This document shows, piece after piece, positions 39,923 through 48,702 of a DNA stretch of 64,000 nucleotides (position 1 is the stretch's first letter; each line of letters starts with the position of its first letter). The DNA comes from Conexibacter woesei DSM 14684. GTDB lineage: Bacteria > Actinomycetota > Thermoleophilia > Solirubrobacterales > Solirubrobacteraceae. The position numbers and the translations under genes are program-made. The notes beneath the pieces were generated by a model that searched no databases, was not told where the DNA came from, and worked only from the letters and a program-made list of their open reading frames with translations. The stretch lies in contig NC_013739.1 in assembly GCF_000025265.1 (NCBI RefSeq), forward strand, positions 3,162,001-3,226,000, read 5' to 3'.

Positions 39923-40551
39923 CGCCGGCGCGCGGCCGCTTCGTCGTCGTCGAAGGGCTCGACGGCGCCGGCACCACGACCCAGGCGGAACGGCTCGCGG
40001 CGATGCTGCGGACTCGCGGCGGTCACGCCGTCGAGCTGACGAAGGAGCCGACGAACGGGCCGCTCGGCGCGGTCCTGCGGCAGGCGATCGAGGGGCGTGT
40101 CGCGCTCGACCCGGTCGCGCTCGCGCTCGCCTTCGCGGCCGACCGCGCCGACCACCTCTTCAACCCCGTCAACGGCGTCGTCGCGGCGCTCGACGCCGGG
40201 CGCTGGGTCGTCTCCGACCGCTACGTGCTCTCCTCGCTCGCGTACAACCGCGGCGGCGTCGTGAGCCGCGAGTGGGTCGCGGAGCTGAACGCGCGCGCGA
40301 TCGCGCCGGACCTGACCGTCTTCGTCGACGTCGACCCGGAGATCTGCCTCGAGCGGATCGGCGCGCGCTCCTCCGCCGACGAGCTGTTCCACTCGCGCGA
40401 GCAGCTCGTCGCCGTCGACCGCAACTACCGCGACCTGATTGCCGCCGGCCACGTGCACGGTCCGCTCGCGACCGTCGACGGCTCCGGTTCGATCGACGCG
40501 GTGCACGACGCGATCTGGACCGCGGTCGGCGAGGCGCTCGGCGACAGCTGA
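39919..40551 (+). CDS. tmk: thymidylate (dTMP) kinase
   Basis: A 210-residue kinase that makes dTDP from dTMP. VVVEGLDGAGTTTQAERL is the P-loop, but the usual Lys of GxxxxGK(S/T) is replaced by Thr19. The DR motif VSDRYVLSSLAYN and the Asp pair in FVDVDPEICLERI are normal, and a lid with RSSADELFHSREQ is present. ATG overlaps the DUF1707 gene stop. The rest of the fold is intact, so activity is likely despite the P-loop change. Confidence 0.88.
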   Translation: MTPARGRFVVVEGLDGAGTTTQAERLAAMLRTRGGHAVELTKEPTNGPLGAVLRQAIEGRVALDPVALALAFAADRADHLFNPVNGVVAALDAGRWVVSDRYVLSSLAYNRGGVVSREWVAELNARAIAPDLTVFVDVDPEICLERIGARSSADELFHSREQLVAVDRNYRDLIAAGHVHGPLATVDGSGSIDAVHDAIWTAVGEALGDS

Positions 40552-40601
40552 CGCACCTGGAAGCGGTGGCACGGCGCACCGCGGGCTGAGATGCTGCGCG
40601 G

Positions 40602-42602
40602 ATGTCCACGACCACGCCGCCGCCCGACCGCTCCTGCGACCTCGTGATGAAGGGCGGGATCACGAGCGGGGTCGTCTACCCGCACGCCGTCGTCGAGCTG
40701 TCGCGGGAGTACCGCTTCAAGAGCATCGGCGGCACGAGCGCCGGCGCGATCGCGGCCGCTGCGAGCGCCGCGGCCGAGTACGGGCGCACCAGCCCGAGCG
40801 GCGGCTTCGCACGGCTCGCGGAGCTGCCCGGCTGGATCGGCCGCGACGGCAACCTCACGGCGCTGTTCCAGCCGCAGGGGCGGACGCGGCGCCTGTTCGC
40901 GCTGCTGCTCGCGCCGATCCTGCACCCGCACCGCAGAGTCCGCGCGCTGCTCGGCGCGACGCTGCGCGGCTACTGGCCCGCGGTGCTGATCGGCGCCGCG
41001 GCCGGGATCGCGCTGGCGGTCGCGATCGTGCTCGCAGCCGACGGCGCGCCGCTGATCGCGATCGGGCTCGTCGCGGCAGTGCTGCTGAGCGCCGGCGGCG
41101 CGTTCGCCGTGCTCGCCGGCTGGCTCGCGCGCAGCGCGACGCGGGCGGTGACGGCGAACGGCTACGGCCTCTGCTCCGGGATGCCGGGCGAGGGCAAGCC
41201 GGCGAAGCGCCCGGCGCTGACGCCGTGGCTCGCCGACCTGATCGACGCGACCGCCGGCCGCCCGGTCGGGGACGACGCGCCCCCGCTGACGTTCGGCGAC
41301 CTTTGGGACGGGCCGGCCGGTGCGCCGGACGCGGGCGGCGAGGGACCGTGGCTGCGGCTGGAGATGATGACGACGAACGTCACCAACCGCCGCGCGGAGC
41401 GGCTGCCGTGGGCGAGCCGCGAGTACTACTTCGACCCGCGGGAGCTGCGCCGGCTGTTCCCCGAGCGCGTCGTCAGATGGATGGAGGACCACCCGCCGGC
41501 GCTGCCGAGAGCGCCCGAGCGGGCGCGCCGCCGGAGGCTGGGGCTGCTGCTGATGGGTCCGCGACTGCGGCCGATGCCCGACCCGCGCGACCTGCCCGTC
41601 GTCGTCGCGACGCGGATGAGCCTCAGCTTCCCGGTGCTGCTGAGCGCGGTGCCGCTGTGGCGCGTCGACCAGAGCCGCGCGGCGAACCAGCGCGCGAACG
41701 GGGCATGGCGGGCATGGGCGCGCGAGCAGGCCGCGGCCGGCGACTGGGACCGCGTCGCCGACGCGGTGCAGGACGGCGGTGCCTGGCCGGCTGACGCGCC
41801 GCGCGAGCGTGCGCAGGCCGAGCAGGTGTGGTTCTCCGACGGCGGCGTCGCGAGCAACTTCCCGATCCACTTCTTCGACGCCTCGGTCCCGCGCCGGCCG
41901 ACGTTCGGGATCAACCTGCGGCCGTTCCACCCTGACTTCCGCGAAGAGGTGAAGCTGGCGGGCAAGCCCGGCGACGGTCTGCTCGACTGGTTCTACGAGC
42001 TGGAGAAGAGACCGAGCCGGCTCGGCTTCGACGGCCGGCTGGGGCAGTTCCTCGGCGGGATCGTCCGCACGATGCAGAACCGCGTCGACGAGGCGCAGAT
42101 GCGCGTGCCCGGCTACCGCGAGCGGATCGTCCACGTCTGCATGTCAGCGGACGAGGGCGGCATGAACCTCGCGATGGACGACGAGACGATCGAGACGCTG
42201 ACGCGCCGCGGCCGGCTCGCGGCCGAGCGGCTGGTCGAGGCGTACGCGGTGCCGCCGGCCGACGACGGCGGGGTCACGTGGGACCTCCACCGCTGGATCC
42301 GCTATCGCTCGACGCTCTCCGCGACGGTCGACCTGCTGGCGACGATCGACGCCGGGCTGAGAGGCGCGCCGGAGGGCGGGGAGCGCACGTACGCGCAGCT
42401 GCTCGCCGACGCCGGCGACGTCCCGCCGAGAAGCTACGCGCCGACCGCCGGCCAGCGCGCGCTCGCGGTCGAGCTGAACGAGCGGATCGCGCAGCTCGTC
42501 GCGCTCGTGGAGGCGAGTGGCGCCTCGCTCGCCGACGACGCGCCGCGCCCCGCCCCGGCCGCGCGGATCGTCCCGCAGGACCTCCCGGCCGACGGCACCT
42601 GA
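40602..42602 (+). CDS. patatin-like phospholipase
   Basis: A 666-residue patatin-domain lipase or acyl hydrolase. MKGGITSGVVYP is the oxyanion loop, GGTSAGAIAA carries nucleophile Ser46 in GxSxG, and SDGGVASNFPIHFFD the catalytic Asp near residue 413. Unusually, two hydrophobic segments (about 125-145 and 150-175) are inserted between Ser and Asp, anchoring the enzyme in the membrane. The C-terminal 200 residues are hydrophilic. Followed by a strong bidirectional hairpin. Confidence 0.85.
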   Translation: MSTTTPPPDRSCDLVMKGGITSGVVYPHAVVELSREYRFKSIGGTSAGAIAAAASAAAEYGRTSPSGGFARLAELPGWIGRDGNLTALFQPQGRTRRLFALLLAPILHPHRRVRALLGATLRGYWPAVLIGAAAGIALAVAIVLAADGAPLIAIGLVAAVLLSAGGAFAVLAGWLARSATRAVTANGYGLCSGMPGEGKPAKRPALTPWLADLIDATAGRPVGDDAPPLTFGDLWDGPAGAPDAGGEGPWLRLEMMTTNVTNRRAERLPWASREYYFDPRELRRLFPERVVRWMEDHPPALPRAPERARRRRLGLLLMGPRLRPMPDPRDLPVVVATRMSLSFPVLLSAVPLWRVDQSRAANQRANGAWRAWAREQAAAGDWDRVADAVQDGGAWPADAPRERAQAEQVWFSDGGVASNFPIHFFDASVPRRPTFGINLRPFHPDFREEVKLAGKPGDGLLDWFYELEKRPSRLGFDGRLGQFLGGIVRTMQNRVDEAQMRVPGYRERIVHVCMSADEGGMNLAMDDETIETLTRRGRLAAERLVEAYAVPPADDGGVTWDLHRWIRYRSTLSATVDLLATIDAGLRGAPEGGERTYAQLLADAGDVPPRSYAPTAGQRALAVELNERIAQLVALVEASGASLADDAPRPAPAARIVPQDLPADGT

Positions 42603-42607
42603 GCGGC

Positions 42608-42658
42608 GCGGTCGTCCTGCCTTGGTGTCGTCCTGCGACAGCAATCCAGGACGACCGC
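42608..42658. terminator. bidirectional terminator with nested hairpin
   Basis: Arms GCGGTCGTCCTG (42608-42619) and CAGGACGACCGC (42647-42658) match perfectly over 12 bp; inside the loop TGTCG-TCCTG-CGACA forms a second stem. It fills the gap between the stop of the patatin gene (42602) and the stop of the convergent methyltransferase gene (42661). Confidence 0.8.
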
Positions 42659-42660
42659 CG

Positions 42661-43446
42661 TCAGGTGGAGAACAGCACGGCGCTGACCGCGGTCGCGAGG
42701 TTGAGGCTGGAGACGCCGGCGCGCATCTCGATCCGCAGCCGCAGCTCGGCGCACGTGAGCAGCGCGTCGCTGAGCCCGTGGCGCTCCGTGCCGAACGCGA
42801 GGATCGCGCCGGGCGGCAGCTGCCCGGCGGCGGCACGCAGCGGCTCGCCGGCCGGGTCGAGCGCGACGAGCGGGCGGCCGGGAGCGACGCCGCCGCCCGG
42901 CGTCGAGCCGCCCGCGAGCGCGCCGGCCGCGGCGGCGCCGACGACGTCCTCCAGCTCGACCCGGCCGACCGGCAGCGCGAAGTGGAGGCCGGCGGCGCCG
43001 CGCACGGCGGCGCGGTCCCACGGGTCGCGCGCGCCGGTGGTGAGGACGCCGGCCGCGTCGGCCGCGGCGGCGACGCGCACGACGGCGCCGACGTTCCCGA
43101 GGTGGCGCGGATCCTCCAGCAGCACGAGCGGGCGTGGGTCCCCGTCGCGCGGCGGCGCGAGCAGTGCGACGGGGTCGAGCGGCGGCCGGCGGGCGAGCGC
43201 GACGACGCGCGTGTGAGGGAGCTGTGGGGCGAGCGTGCGCAGCTCGGCGGCGTCGACGACCTCCACCAGCTCCCGCAGCCGCGTGCGCAGGTCGGGCGCC
43301 AGCTCCGCCGCCAGCGCGTCGAGCCCGTCGGGGTCGCTCGTCGCCGCGCGCTCGACGGTCGCGCCGAAGCGCAGCGCGTGCTTGAGCGCGTGGAAGCCGT
43401 CGAGCACGACCGGCTCGGGGGCGGAGGGAGACGCGGGCGCGGTCAT
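42661..43446 (-). CDS. SpoU/TrmH-family RNA 2'-O-methyltransferase
   Basis: A 261-residue SPOUT methyltransferase with a substrate-binding N-terminal domain. The three SPOUT motifs are in place: LVLLEDPRHLGNVGAVVR, LAFGTERHGLSDALL and RIEMRAGVSSLNLATAVS. It would methylate a ribose of 23S rRNA or tRNA; the target cannot be read. The segment between motifs 1 and 2 carries an Ala/Gly-rich insertion. ATG 43446. Confidence 0.87.
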   Translation of the reverse strand: MTAPASPSAPEPVVLDGFHALKHALRFGATVERAATSDPDGLDALAAELAPDLRTRLRELVEVVDAAELRTLAPQLPHTRVVALARRPPLDPVALLAPPRDGDPRPLVLLEDPRHLGNVGAVVRVAAAADAAGVLTTGARDPWDRAAVRGAAGLHFALPVGRVELEDVVGAAAAGALAGGSTPGGGVAPGRPLVALDPAGEPLRAAAGQLPPGAILAFGTERHGLSDALLTCAELRLRIEMRAGVSSLNLATAVSAVLFST

Positions 43447-43533
43447 CCGCTGAGCCTGCCAGAACCGCACGATGAGTTCCGGTGCGCCACCCCGTCCTAC
43501 ACTCGAACGACTATCCGAATCGAAGGAACGAAG

Positions 43534-44325
43534 ATGGCCCCAGCGCAGCGCACCACGACCTCCGCAGACGGCACGACGATCGCGTTCGAGGTGTCGGGGG
43601 AAGGGCCGCCACTCGTCCTCGTCGGCGGCGCGTTCCAGCACCGCGCGATCGACACCAGCACCGCGCGGCTCGCCGAGCTGCTGTCCGCGCACCTCACCGT
43701 CCACGTCTACGACCGCCGCGGTCGGGGCGACTCCGGCGACACGCTCCCGTACGCGGTCGCGCGCGAGGTCGAGGACCTCGCCGCCATGATCGACGCAGCC
43801 GGCGGCTCCGCGTTCGTCTACGGCATGTCGTCCGGCGCAGCGCTGGCGCTGGAGGCGACGGCGAGCGGGCTGCCGATCGAGCGCCTGGCGCTGTACGAGC
43901 CGCCGTACATCCCCGACGAGACGCGCGAGCGGGCGCCTGGCCCGACGTTCATCGAGCTGGCGCAGGCGGGCAAGCGCGGCGAGGCGGTCGAGCGCTTCCT
44001 CGGCGACGCGGGCGTCCCGGCGGAGGCGATCGCCGGCATGCGCGCCGCGCCGATCTGGCCGGCCTTCGAGGGCGTCGCGCACACGCTCGCGTACGACGGC
44101 ACGATCATGGGCGACGGCAACGTCCCGGCCGAGCGCGCGGCGAAGGTCAGCGTGCCGGTGCTCGTGCTCGACGGCAGCGCGAGCCCGGAGTGGGCGGCGA
44201 ACGCGGCGCGCGCGGTCGCGGCGAACGTGCCGGACGCGCGCCGGCAGACGCTCGCCGATCAGACGCACGACGTCGCCCCGGACGTGCTCGCACCGGTGCT
44301 CGCGGAGTTCTTCGCGCAGCGCTGA
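43534..44325 (+). CDS. alpha/beta hydrolase
   Basis: A 263-residue alpha/beta-hydrolase-fold protein. LVLVGGAFQHRA gives the oxyanion region, YDRRGRGDSGDT the canonical loop after strand 4, VYGMSSGAALALEA the nucleophile Ser, VLDGSASPEWAA the acid position and LADQTHDVAP the His. AAGGA precedes ATG 43534 by 7 bases, and TACACT lies at 43498-43503. GCCGGC-GTT-GCCGGC at 44335-44349 downstream could terminate it. Substrate unknown. Confidence 0.85.
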   Translation: MAPAQRTTTSADGTTIAFEVSGEGPPLVLVGGAFQHRAIDTSTARLAELLSAHLTVHVYDRRGRGDSGDTLPYAVAREVEDLAAMIDAAGGSAFVYGMSSGAALALEATASGLPIERLALYEPPYIPDETRERAPGPTFIELAQAGKRGEAVERFLGDAGVPAEAIAGMRAAPIWPAFEGVAHTLAYDGTIMGDGNVPAERAAKVSVPVLVLDGSASPEWAANAARAVAANVPDARRQTLADQTHDVAPDVLAPVLAEFFAQR

Positions 44326-44383
44326 CGTAATCGCGCCGGCGTTGCCGGCAGATACCGGGTGAACCCGACGAAAGGACTCACCC

Positions 44384-44932
44384 GTGGTGTCTCGCCTCTT
44401 CATCGCCGGCGCGTGCGCGCTCGGCATCGGCGGTGCGCTCGCCGGCGCGGCGCTCGCCGAGGACCCCGACATGAGCGGCTGGTCGGACGCGTCGAAGCTC
44501 GCGCCGACCTCCGTCCAGGTCTGGGGCCCCGGCGGGCTGGAGCGGACGATCGACTGCCCGACGCTGACCGCCGACCCCGTCTGCGATCCGACGCCGTGGC
44601 CGACGAACTACGACCCGCTGATCGCCGCGAGAGACAGAGCGTTCCGCGCGCTGTCGAGAGCCGGACGCTGGTTCTCGGCGGGCGGCTGGGATCCCGCGTT
44701 CGCGGCGATCGACGCGGCCGACGCGTCCGGCGGCCCCGGAGCGGCGAAGGCCGAGACCGACATCATGCAGGTCACGCTCGTCGGCCGTGACGTCGCGCTC
44801 GTCGGCACCGCCGCCGGCGGCGAGGCGAAGCGGAAGGCGGTGGTGCGCGCCGCGAAGAAGCAGAGAGCCGCGAAGCGCAAGCGCGGCAGAGGCGCCAACG
44901 GAGCCGCCAAGGCCGGACCGAAGCGCCCGTAG
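44384..44932 (+). CDS. secreted basic protein, unknown
   Basis: A 182-residue exported protein. Signal peptide (1-26, ending GAALAED), an acidic, Trp-containing middle part with two Cys (TIDCPTLTADPVCDP), and a very basic Lys/Arg/Ala tail from about residue 145. GTG start with AAAGGA upstream. Arg is AGA in several places. No family recognised; the tail could bind nucleic acid or acidic wall polymer. Confidence 0.65.
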   Translation: MVSRLFIAGACALGIGGALAGAALAEDPDMSGWSDASKLAPTSVQVWGPGGLERTIDCPTLTADPVCDPTPWPTNYDPLIAARDRAFRALSRAGRWFSAGGWDPAFAAIDAADASGGPGAAKAETDIMQVTLVGRDVALVGTAAGGEAKRKAVVRAAKKQRAAKRKRGRGANGAAKAGPKRP

Positions 44933-45013
44933 CACCGGCTCGCCCGGACGTCCACGGATCGTCGCGGATCGTGGGCGGCGCGCGCGTCGCCCGCGATGCG
45001 CGAGCATGGCCGG

Positions 45014-46492
45014 ATGGACAGCACCGAGTACGCGAGCCGCGACGGCCTCGGCCTCGCCGAGCTGATCGCCGCCAGACATGTCACGTCAGCCGAGGTCGTC
45101 GAGGCCGCGCAGCGGCGTGCGCGCGAGGTCAACCCGCGCGTCAACGCGATCGTGCGCTGGATGGACGACGCCGCCGAGGCGCGCCTGGGCGAGGAGCTGA
45201 GCGGACCGTTCGCCGGCGTCCCGTTCCTGCTGAAGGACCTCGGCCAGGAGTACGCGGGGCTGCCGTCGTCGTTCGGCTGCAGAGCGCTCGCGAGCACGCC
45301 GGCCGTCGAGCACGCGACCGTCGTCAAGCGCTGGCTCGGCGCCGGCCTCGTCGTCTTCGGCAAGACCAACACACCGGAGTTCGGCGCGAAGGGCGTGACG
45401 GAGCCGGAGCTGTTCGGCGCCGCGCGCAACCCGTTCGACCTCGCGCGCACGCCCGGCGGCTCGTCCGGCGGCTCGGCTGCGGCGGTCGCGGCCGGGGTCG
45501 TGCCGGTCGCCGGCGCCAGCGACGGCGGCGGCTCGATCCGCATCCCCGCCGGCTGCTGCGGGCTGTTCGGGCTGAAGGCCGGCCGCGGGCTGATCCCGCA
45601 TGGGCCCGCGATGGGGGAGCCGCTGGAGGGCGCCGCGACCGACGGCGTGATCTCCCGCAGCGTGCGCGACAGCGCCGCGATGCTCGATGTGCTCGCCGGT
45701 CCCGACGCGACGATGCCGTACGCGCCCGCGCGCCCGGAGGGACCGTTCCTCGACGAGGTCGGCCGCGAGCCGGGCAGGCTGCGGATCGGCTTCCACGTCG
45801 GCTCGGCGATCAATCCGAGTCCGCACACGAGCGCGGTCACGGCCGTGACGGAGGCCGCGCAGCTGCTGGAGCGGCTCGGCCACGACGTCGAGCCCGTCCA
45901 GGCGCCGTTCGACGATGGCGCGCTCGCACGCGACTTCCTCACGCTCTGGTTCACCAATGCCGCGCACCTCGTCGCGAGGGTCAAGCAGCTCACCGGCTCC
46001 GACGACGACGGCTTCGAGCAGGACACGCTGATCATGGCCGCGCTCGGCGCCAAGGTCAGCGGCGTCGAGCACGTCGCCGCGCTGGAGCGCCGCCACGAGC
46101 ACGTCCGCGGGCTGGCCGGCTTCCACGAGCGCTACGACCTGCTGCTGACGCCGACGCTCGCCGAGCCGCCGCCGCTGGTCGGGCAGTTCGACACGCCGCG
46201 CGCGCTGCGGCCGATCGCGGGCGCGCTGTTGAAGGCGAGAGCGGCCGGAGTCCTGTCGCGCCTCGGCGTCGTCGACAGAATGATCGACGAGAACCTCGGC
46301 TGGGTCCCGTACACGCAGCTCGCGAACCTGACCGGCCGCCCGGCGATGAGCGTCCCGCTCCACTGGACCTCCGCTGGGCTCCCGCTCGGCGTGCAGTTCG
46401 TCGCGCGACCGGGCGGCGAGGCGCTGCTGCTGCGGCTCGCGGCGCAGCTGGAGACCGCGCAGCCGTGGGCGCAGCGCCGCCCGCTGCTCTGA
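45014..46492 (+). CDS. amidase-signature enzyme
   Basis: A 492-residue amidase. The Ser-cisSer-Lys triad is visible: FLLKDLGQEY (Lys74), TPGGSSGGSAAAVAAG (cis-Ser near 151) and DGGGSIRIPAGCCG (nucleophile near 175). The rest is the usual GatA-like fold, but it is not in a gatCAB cluster and lacks the GatA-specific C-terminus, so it is probably a general aliphatic or aryl amidase. ATG 45014 preferred; ATG 44996 would add six residues. Convergent with the next gene; the stops share the palindrome CTGAGCGCGCTCAG (46489-46502). Confidence 0.87.
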   Translation: MDSTEYASRDGLGLAELIAARHVTSAEVVEAAQRRAREVNPRVNAIVRWMDDAAEARLGEELSGPFAGVPFLLKDLGQEYAGLPSSFGCRALASTPAVEHATVVKRWLGAGLVVFGKTNTPEFGAKGVTEPELFGAARNPFDLARTPGGSSGGSAAAVAAGVVPVAGASDGGGSIRIPAGCCGLFGLKAGRGLIPHGPAMGEPLEGAATDGVISRSVRDSAAMLDVLAGPDATMPYAPARPEGPFLDEVGREPGRLRIGFHVGSAINPSPHTSAVTAVTEAAQLLERLGHDVEPVQAPFDDGALARDFLTLWFTNAAHLVARVKQLTGSDDDGFEQDTLIMAALGAKVSGVEHVAALERRHEHVRGLAGFHERYDLLLTPTLAEPPPLVGQFDTPRALRPIAGALLKARAAGVLSRLGVVDRMIDENLGWVPYTQLANLTGRPAMSVPLHWTSAGLPLGVQFVARPGGEALLLRLAAQLETAQPWAQRRPLL

Positions 46493-46498
46493 GCGCGC

Positions 46499-47188
46499 TC
46501 AGGCCTCCGCGTAGGCGGCCAGCCGCTCCGCCAGCTCGCGCGGGCGGCTGAGCGCGACGCAGTGGCTGCCGTCGATCTCGTCGGCGACGAGGCCGAGGCG
46601 GTCGCGCGCCACCCGGCGCAGCAGCGCGGGCGGGAAGAAGCGATCGTCGCGGCAGATCAGCGCGTGCGTCGGCACGTCGGGCCAAGCGGCGAGCGGCCAC
46701 GGCGGCGTCATCGGCGTACCGGACTGGTCGCGCCCGCGCGCGAGCGCCTCCCGCGCGAGCTCGCTCGGCACGTCGTGCAGGAACGAGACGAGCTCGTCGT
46801 CGTTGCCGGTGAGACCGCCGTCGAGCGCCGCCTGCTCCTGCACCGCCGGCCCGTAGCCGACGTTCTCCCACCAATCGCCAGGCGGCTCGCCCGGTGCGGG
46901 GACCATCGCCGCCAGCAGCACGAGCCGGTCGACCGGGACGCGCTCGCACACGAGCGGGCCGGTGAAGCCGCCGAGCGAGTGCGCGACGACGACGAGCCCG
47001 CCGTCGCCGGCGCGGTCGCCGAGCGCGTCGACCACGGTGTCGGCGTAGTCGTCGAACGTGGAGGAGTCGTCGTCGCAGGGCAGGTCGGGCGCGACGGCGT
47101 CGTGGCCGCGGGCCTGCAGCTCAGCGGCGACGAGGTGCCACGACCAGCCGACGTCGCCGCCGCCGTGGATCAACGCGAATGTGGTCAT
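46499..47188 (-). CDS. alpha/beta hydrolase (EstC/salicylate-esterase-like)
   Basis: A 229-residue alpha/beta hydrolase. FALIHGGGDVGWSWH is the oxyanion loop, VVVAHSLGGFTGPLV the nucleophile, ALICRDDRFFPP the acid and EIDGSHCVALSRP the His. This pattern matches plant salicylate esterase / hydroxynitrile-lyase-type bacterial esterases. ATG 47188 is 11 bases after the stop of the VOC gene, so the two are co-transcribed. Confidence 0.86.
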   Translation of the reverse strand: MTTFALIHGGGDVGWSWHLVAAELQARGHDAVAPDLPCDDDSSTFDDYADTVVDALGDRAGDGGLVVVAHSLGGFTGPLVCERVPVDRLVLLAAMVPAPGEPPGDWWENVGYGPAVQEQAALDGGLTGNDDELVSFLHDVPSELAREALARGRDQSGTPMTPPWPLAAWPDVPTHALICRDDRFFPPALLRRVARDRLGLVADEIDGSHCVALSRPRELAERLAAYAEA

Positions 47189-47199
47189 GCGGCGGCAGG

Positions 47200-47568
47200 C
47201 TACATCCCCTTCACGACGCCGACGACGTGACCCTCCGGATCCTGGAAGAGGCCGATCTCGACCCCCTCCATCACCTTGTCCGGGCCCATCATGCGGGTGC
47301 CGCCGAGCGACGCGGCCTGCGCGAGCGCGGCCTCGACGTCGGGGACCTCGACGTAGAACGTGACGTGGCCCTCATACCCCTCGGGCCCGGTCCCGATCCC
47401 GCCGCCGATCCCGGCACCGTCGGCGTTGACGTTCCCGTCGCGCTGGACGATGCCGTAGCCCATCGGGTTGTTCGCGTCGATCTGCCAGCCGAAGAGCCGG
47501 CCGTAGTAGTCGTGCAGGCGCGCTCCGTCTCTCCCGATCACCTCGAAGTGGACGACTGGCTGTCCCAT
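47200..47568 (-). CDS. VOC-family (glyoxalase-like) protein
   Basis: A 122-residue VOC-fold protein with two beta-alpha-beta modules: VVHFEVIGRDGARLHDYYGR and HVTFYVEVPDVEAALAQAA, with FQDPEGHVVGVVKG at the end. His and Glu residues at the usual metal positions are only partly present. GGGAG precedes ATG 47568. First gene of a pair with the esterase. Confidence 0.84.
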   Translation of the reverse strand: MGQPVVHFEVIGRDGARLHDYYGRLFGWQIDANNPMGYGIVQRDGNVNADGAGIGGGIGTGPEGYEGHVTFYVEVPDVEAALAQAASLGGTRMMGPDKVMEGVEIGLFQDPEGHVVGVVKGM

Positions 47569-47627
47569 CTGCGCTCCCTTCCGCGCCGATCCCCCGGCGC
47601 TCGTTGTCAGGTGGGAGGATTCCCAGC

Positions 47628-48257
47628 GTGACCGCGTTCGAAGTCGACACCCCGCACGGCCCGGCGCGCGTGCATCCGGATCCCGTCGAGGCGCCGCGCG
47701 CGGCGCTCGTGCTCGGCCACGGCGCCGGCGGCGGCGTCGGCGCGCGCGACCTCCAGGCGGCGGCCGCCGCCGCGCGCTCGCAGGGGATCTCGGTCGCGCT
47801 CGTCGAGCAGCCCTACCGCGTCGCCGGGCGCCGCTCGCCGGCGCCGGCGAGACAGCTCGACGCGGCCTGGATCGCGGTGCTGGAGCAGCTCGCGGCAGAT
47901 CAGCTGCGCGGCCTGCCGCTGATCGTCGGCGGCCGCTCGTCGGGTGCACGCGTCGCGTGCCGGACGGCGGCGGCGACCGGCGCGGCCGGTGTGCTGTGCC
48001 TGGCGTTCCCGCTCGTCCCGCCCGCGCGCAGATCGGCGGCCGCGAAGGCGAGAGGGCCGCCGCCAAGCCGCCTGCCCGAGCTGGACGCGGTCACGGTCCC
48101 GGTGCTCGTCGTGCAGGGGGAGAGAGACACGTTCGGGATGCCGCCCGCCGGTCCTCGCCGGACGGTCGCGGTCGTCGCCGGCGACCACAGCCTGCGCAGC
48201 GACGTCGGCGCCGTCGGCGACGCGGTCGGCGCGTGGCTGGAGACGCTGACCGCCTGA
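47628..48257 (+). CDS. alpha/beta hydrolase, KANL3/Tex30-like
   Basis: A 209-residue hydrolase of the KANL3/Tex30 (COG3571) type. LVLGHGAGGGVGARDL is the oxyanion region, VGGRSSGARVACRTA the nucleophile, VVQGERDTFGMPP the acid and VAGDHSLRSD the His. GTG 47628 is chosen because GGGAGG is 9 bases upstream; a TTG at 47604 is in frame but has no such site. Substrate unknown. Confidence 0.82.
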   Translation: MTAFEVDTPHGPARVHPDPVEAPRAALVLGHGAGGGVGARDLQAAAAAARSQGISVALVEQPYRVAGRRSPAPARQLDAAWIAVLEQLAADQLRGLPLIVGGRSSGARVACRTAAATGAAGVLCLAFPLVPPARRSAAAKARGPPPSRLPELDAVTVPVLVVQGERDTFGMPPAGPRRTVAVVAGDHSLRSDVGAVGDAVGAWLETLTA

Positions 48258-48303
48258 GCATGCCTGATAGAAGTTCGTCGTTCACCGCAAAGAGGAGTCA
48301 CCG

Positions 48304-48696
48304 ATGACCGCAACGCCCGCCAGCTTCATCGCCGGTGTCGACTTCGTCACCGTGCCGGCGAGAGACCACGACGAGTCGGTGCGCTTCTACGAGCAGGTGC
48401 TCGGCCTGCCGCGCGGCAAGCAGTGGGGCGACATGCCCGCGACCGAGTTCCAGGCCGGGAACCTCACGATCGCGGTGATGGAGCCGACCGCGTTCGGCCA
48501 GGAGTTCCAGGCACACAGAGTGCCGGTGGCGTTCGCAGTCGAGGACGTGCCGGCCGCGCGTGCCCACCTCGAGGCGCAAGGCGTCAGATTCGTCAGCGAG
48601 CTGATCGACAGCGGCGTCTGCCACCAGGCGATCTTCCTCGACCCGGCCGGCAACGCGCTCGACATCCACCACCGCTACGCGCCGAACCCGGCCTGA
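48304..48696 (+). CDS. VOC-family (glyoxalase/bleomycin-resistance-like) protein
   Basis: A 130-residue VOC protein. VDFVTVPARDHDESVRFYEQ, LGLPRGKQWG, HRVPVAFAVEDVPAARAHL and AIFLDPAGNALDIHHRY are the family blocks. AGAGGAG precedes ATG 48304. It is not close in sequence to the VOC protein at 47200-47568. Role unknown. Confidence 0.85.
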   Translation: MTATPASFIAGVDFVTVPARDHDESVRFYEQVLGLPRGKQWGDMPATEFQAGNLTIAVMEPTAFGQEFQAHRVPVAFAVEDVPAARAHLEAQGVRFVSELIDSGVCHQAIFLDPAGNALDIHHRYAPNPA

Positions 48697-48702
48697 GCGA
48701 GG

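Noticed and set aside
44961-44985. Terminator stem around CACGGATC...GGATCGTG
   Set aside because: The match is mainly a direct repeat of GGATCGT; the inverted pairing needs a bulge and is weak.
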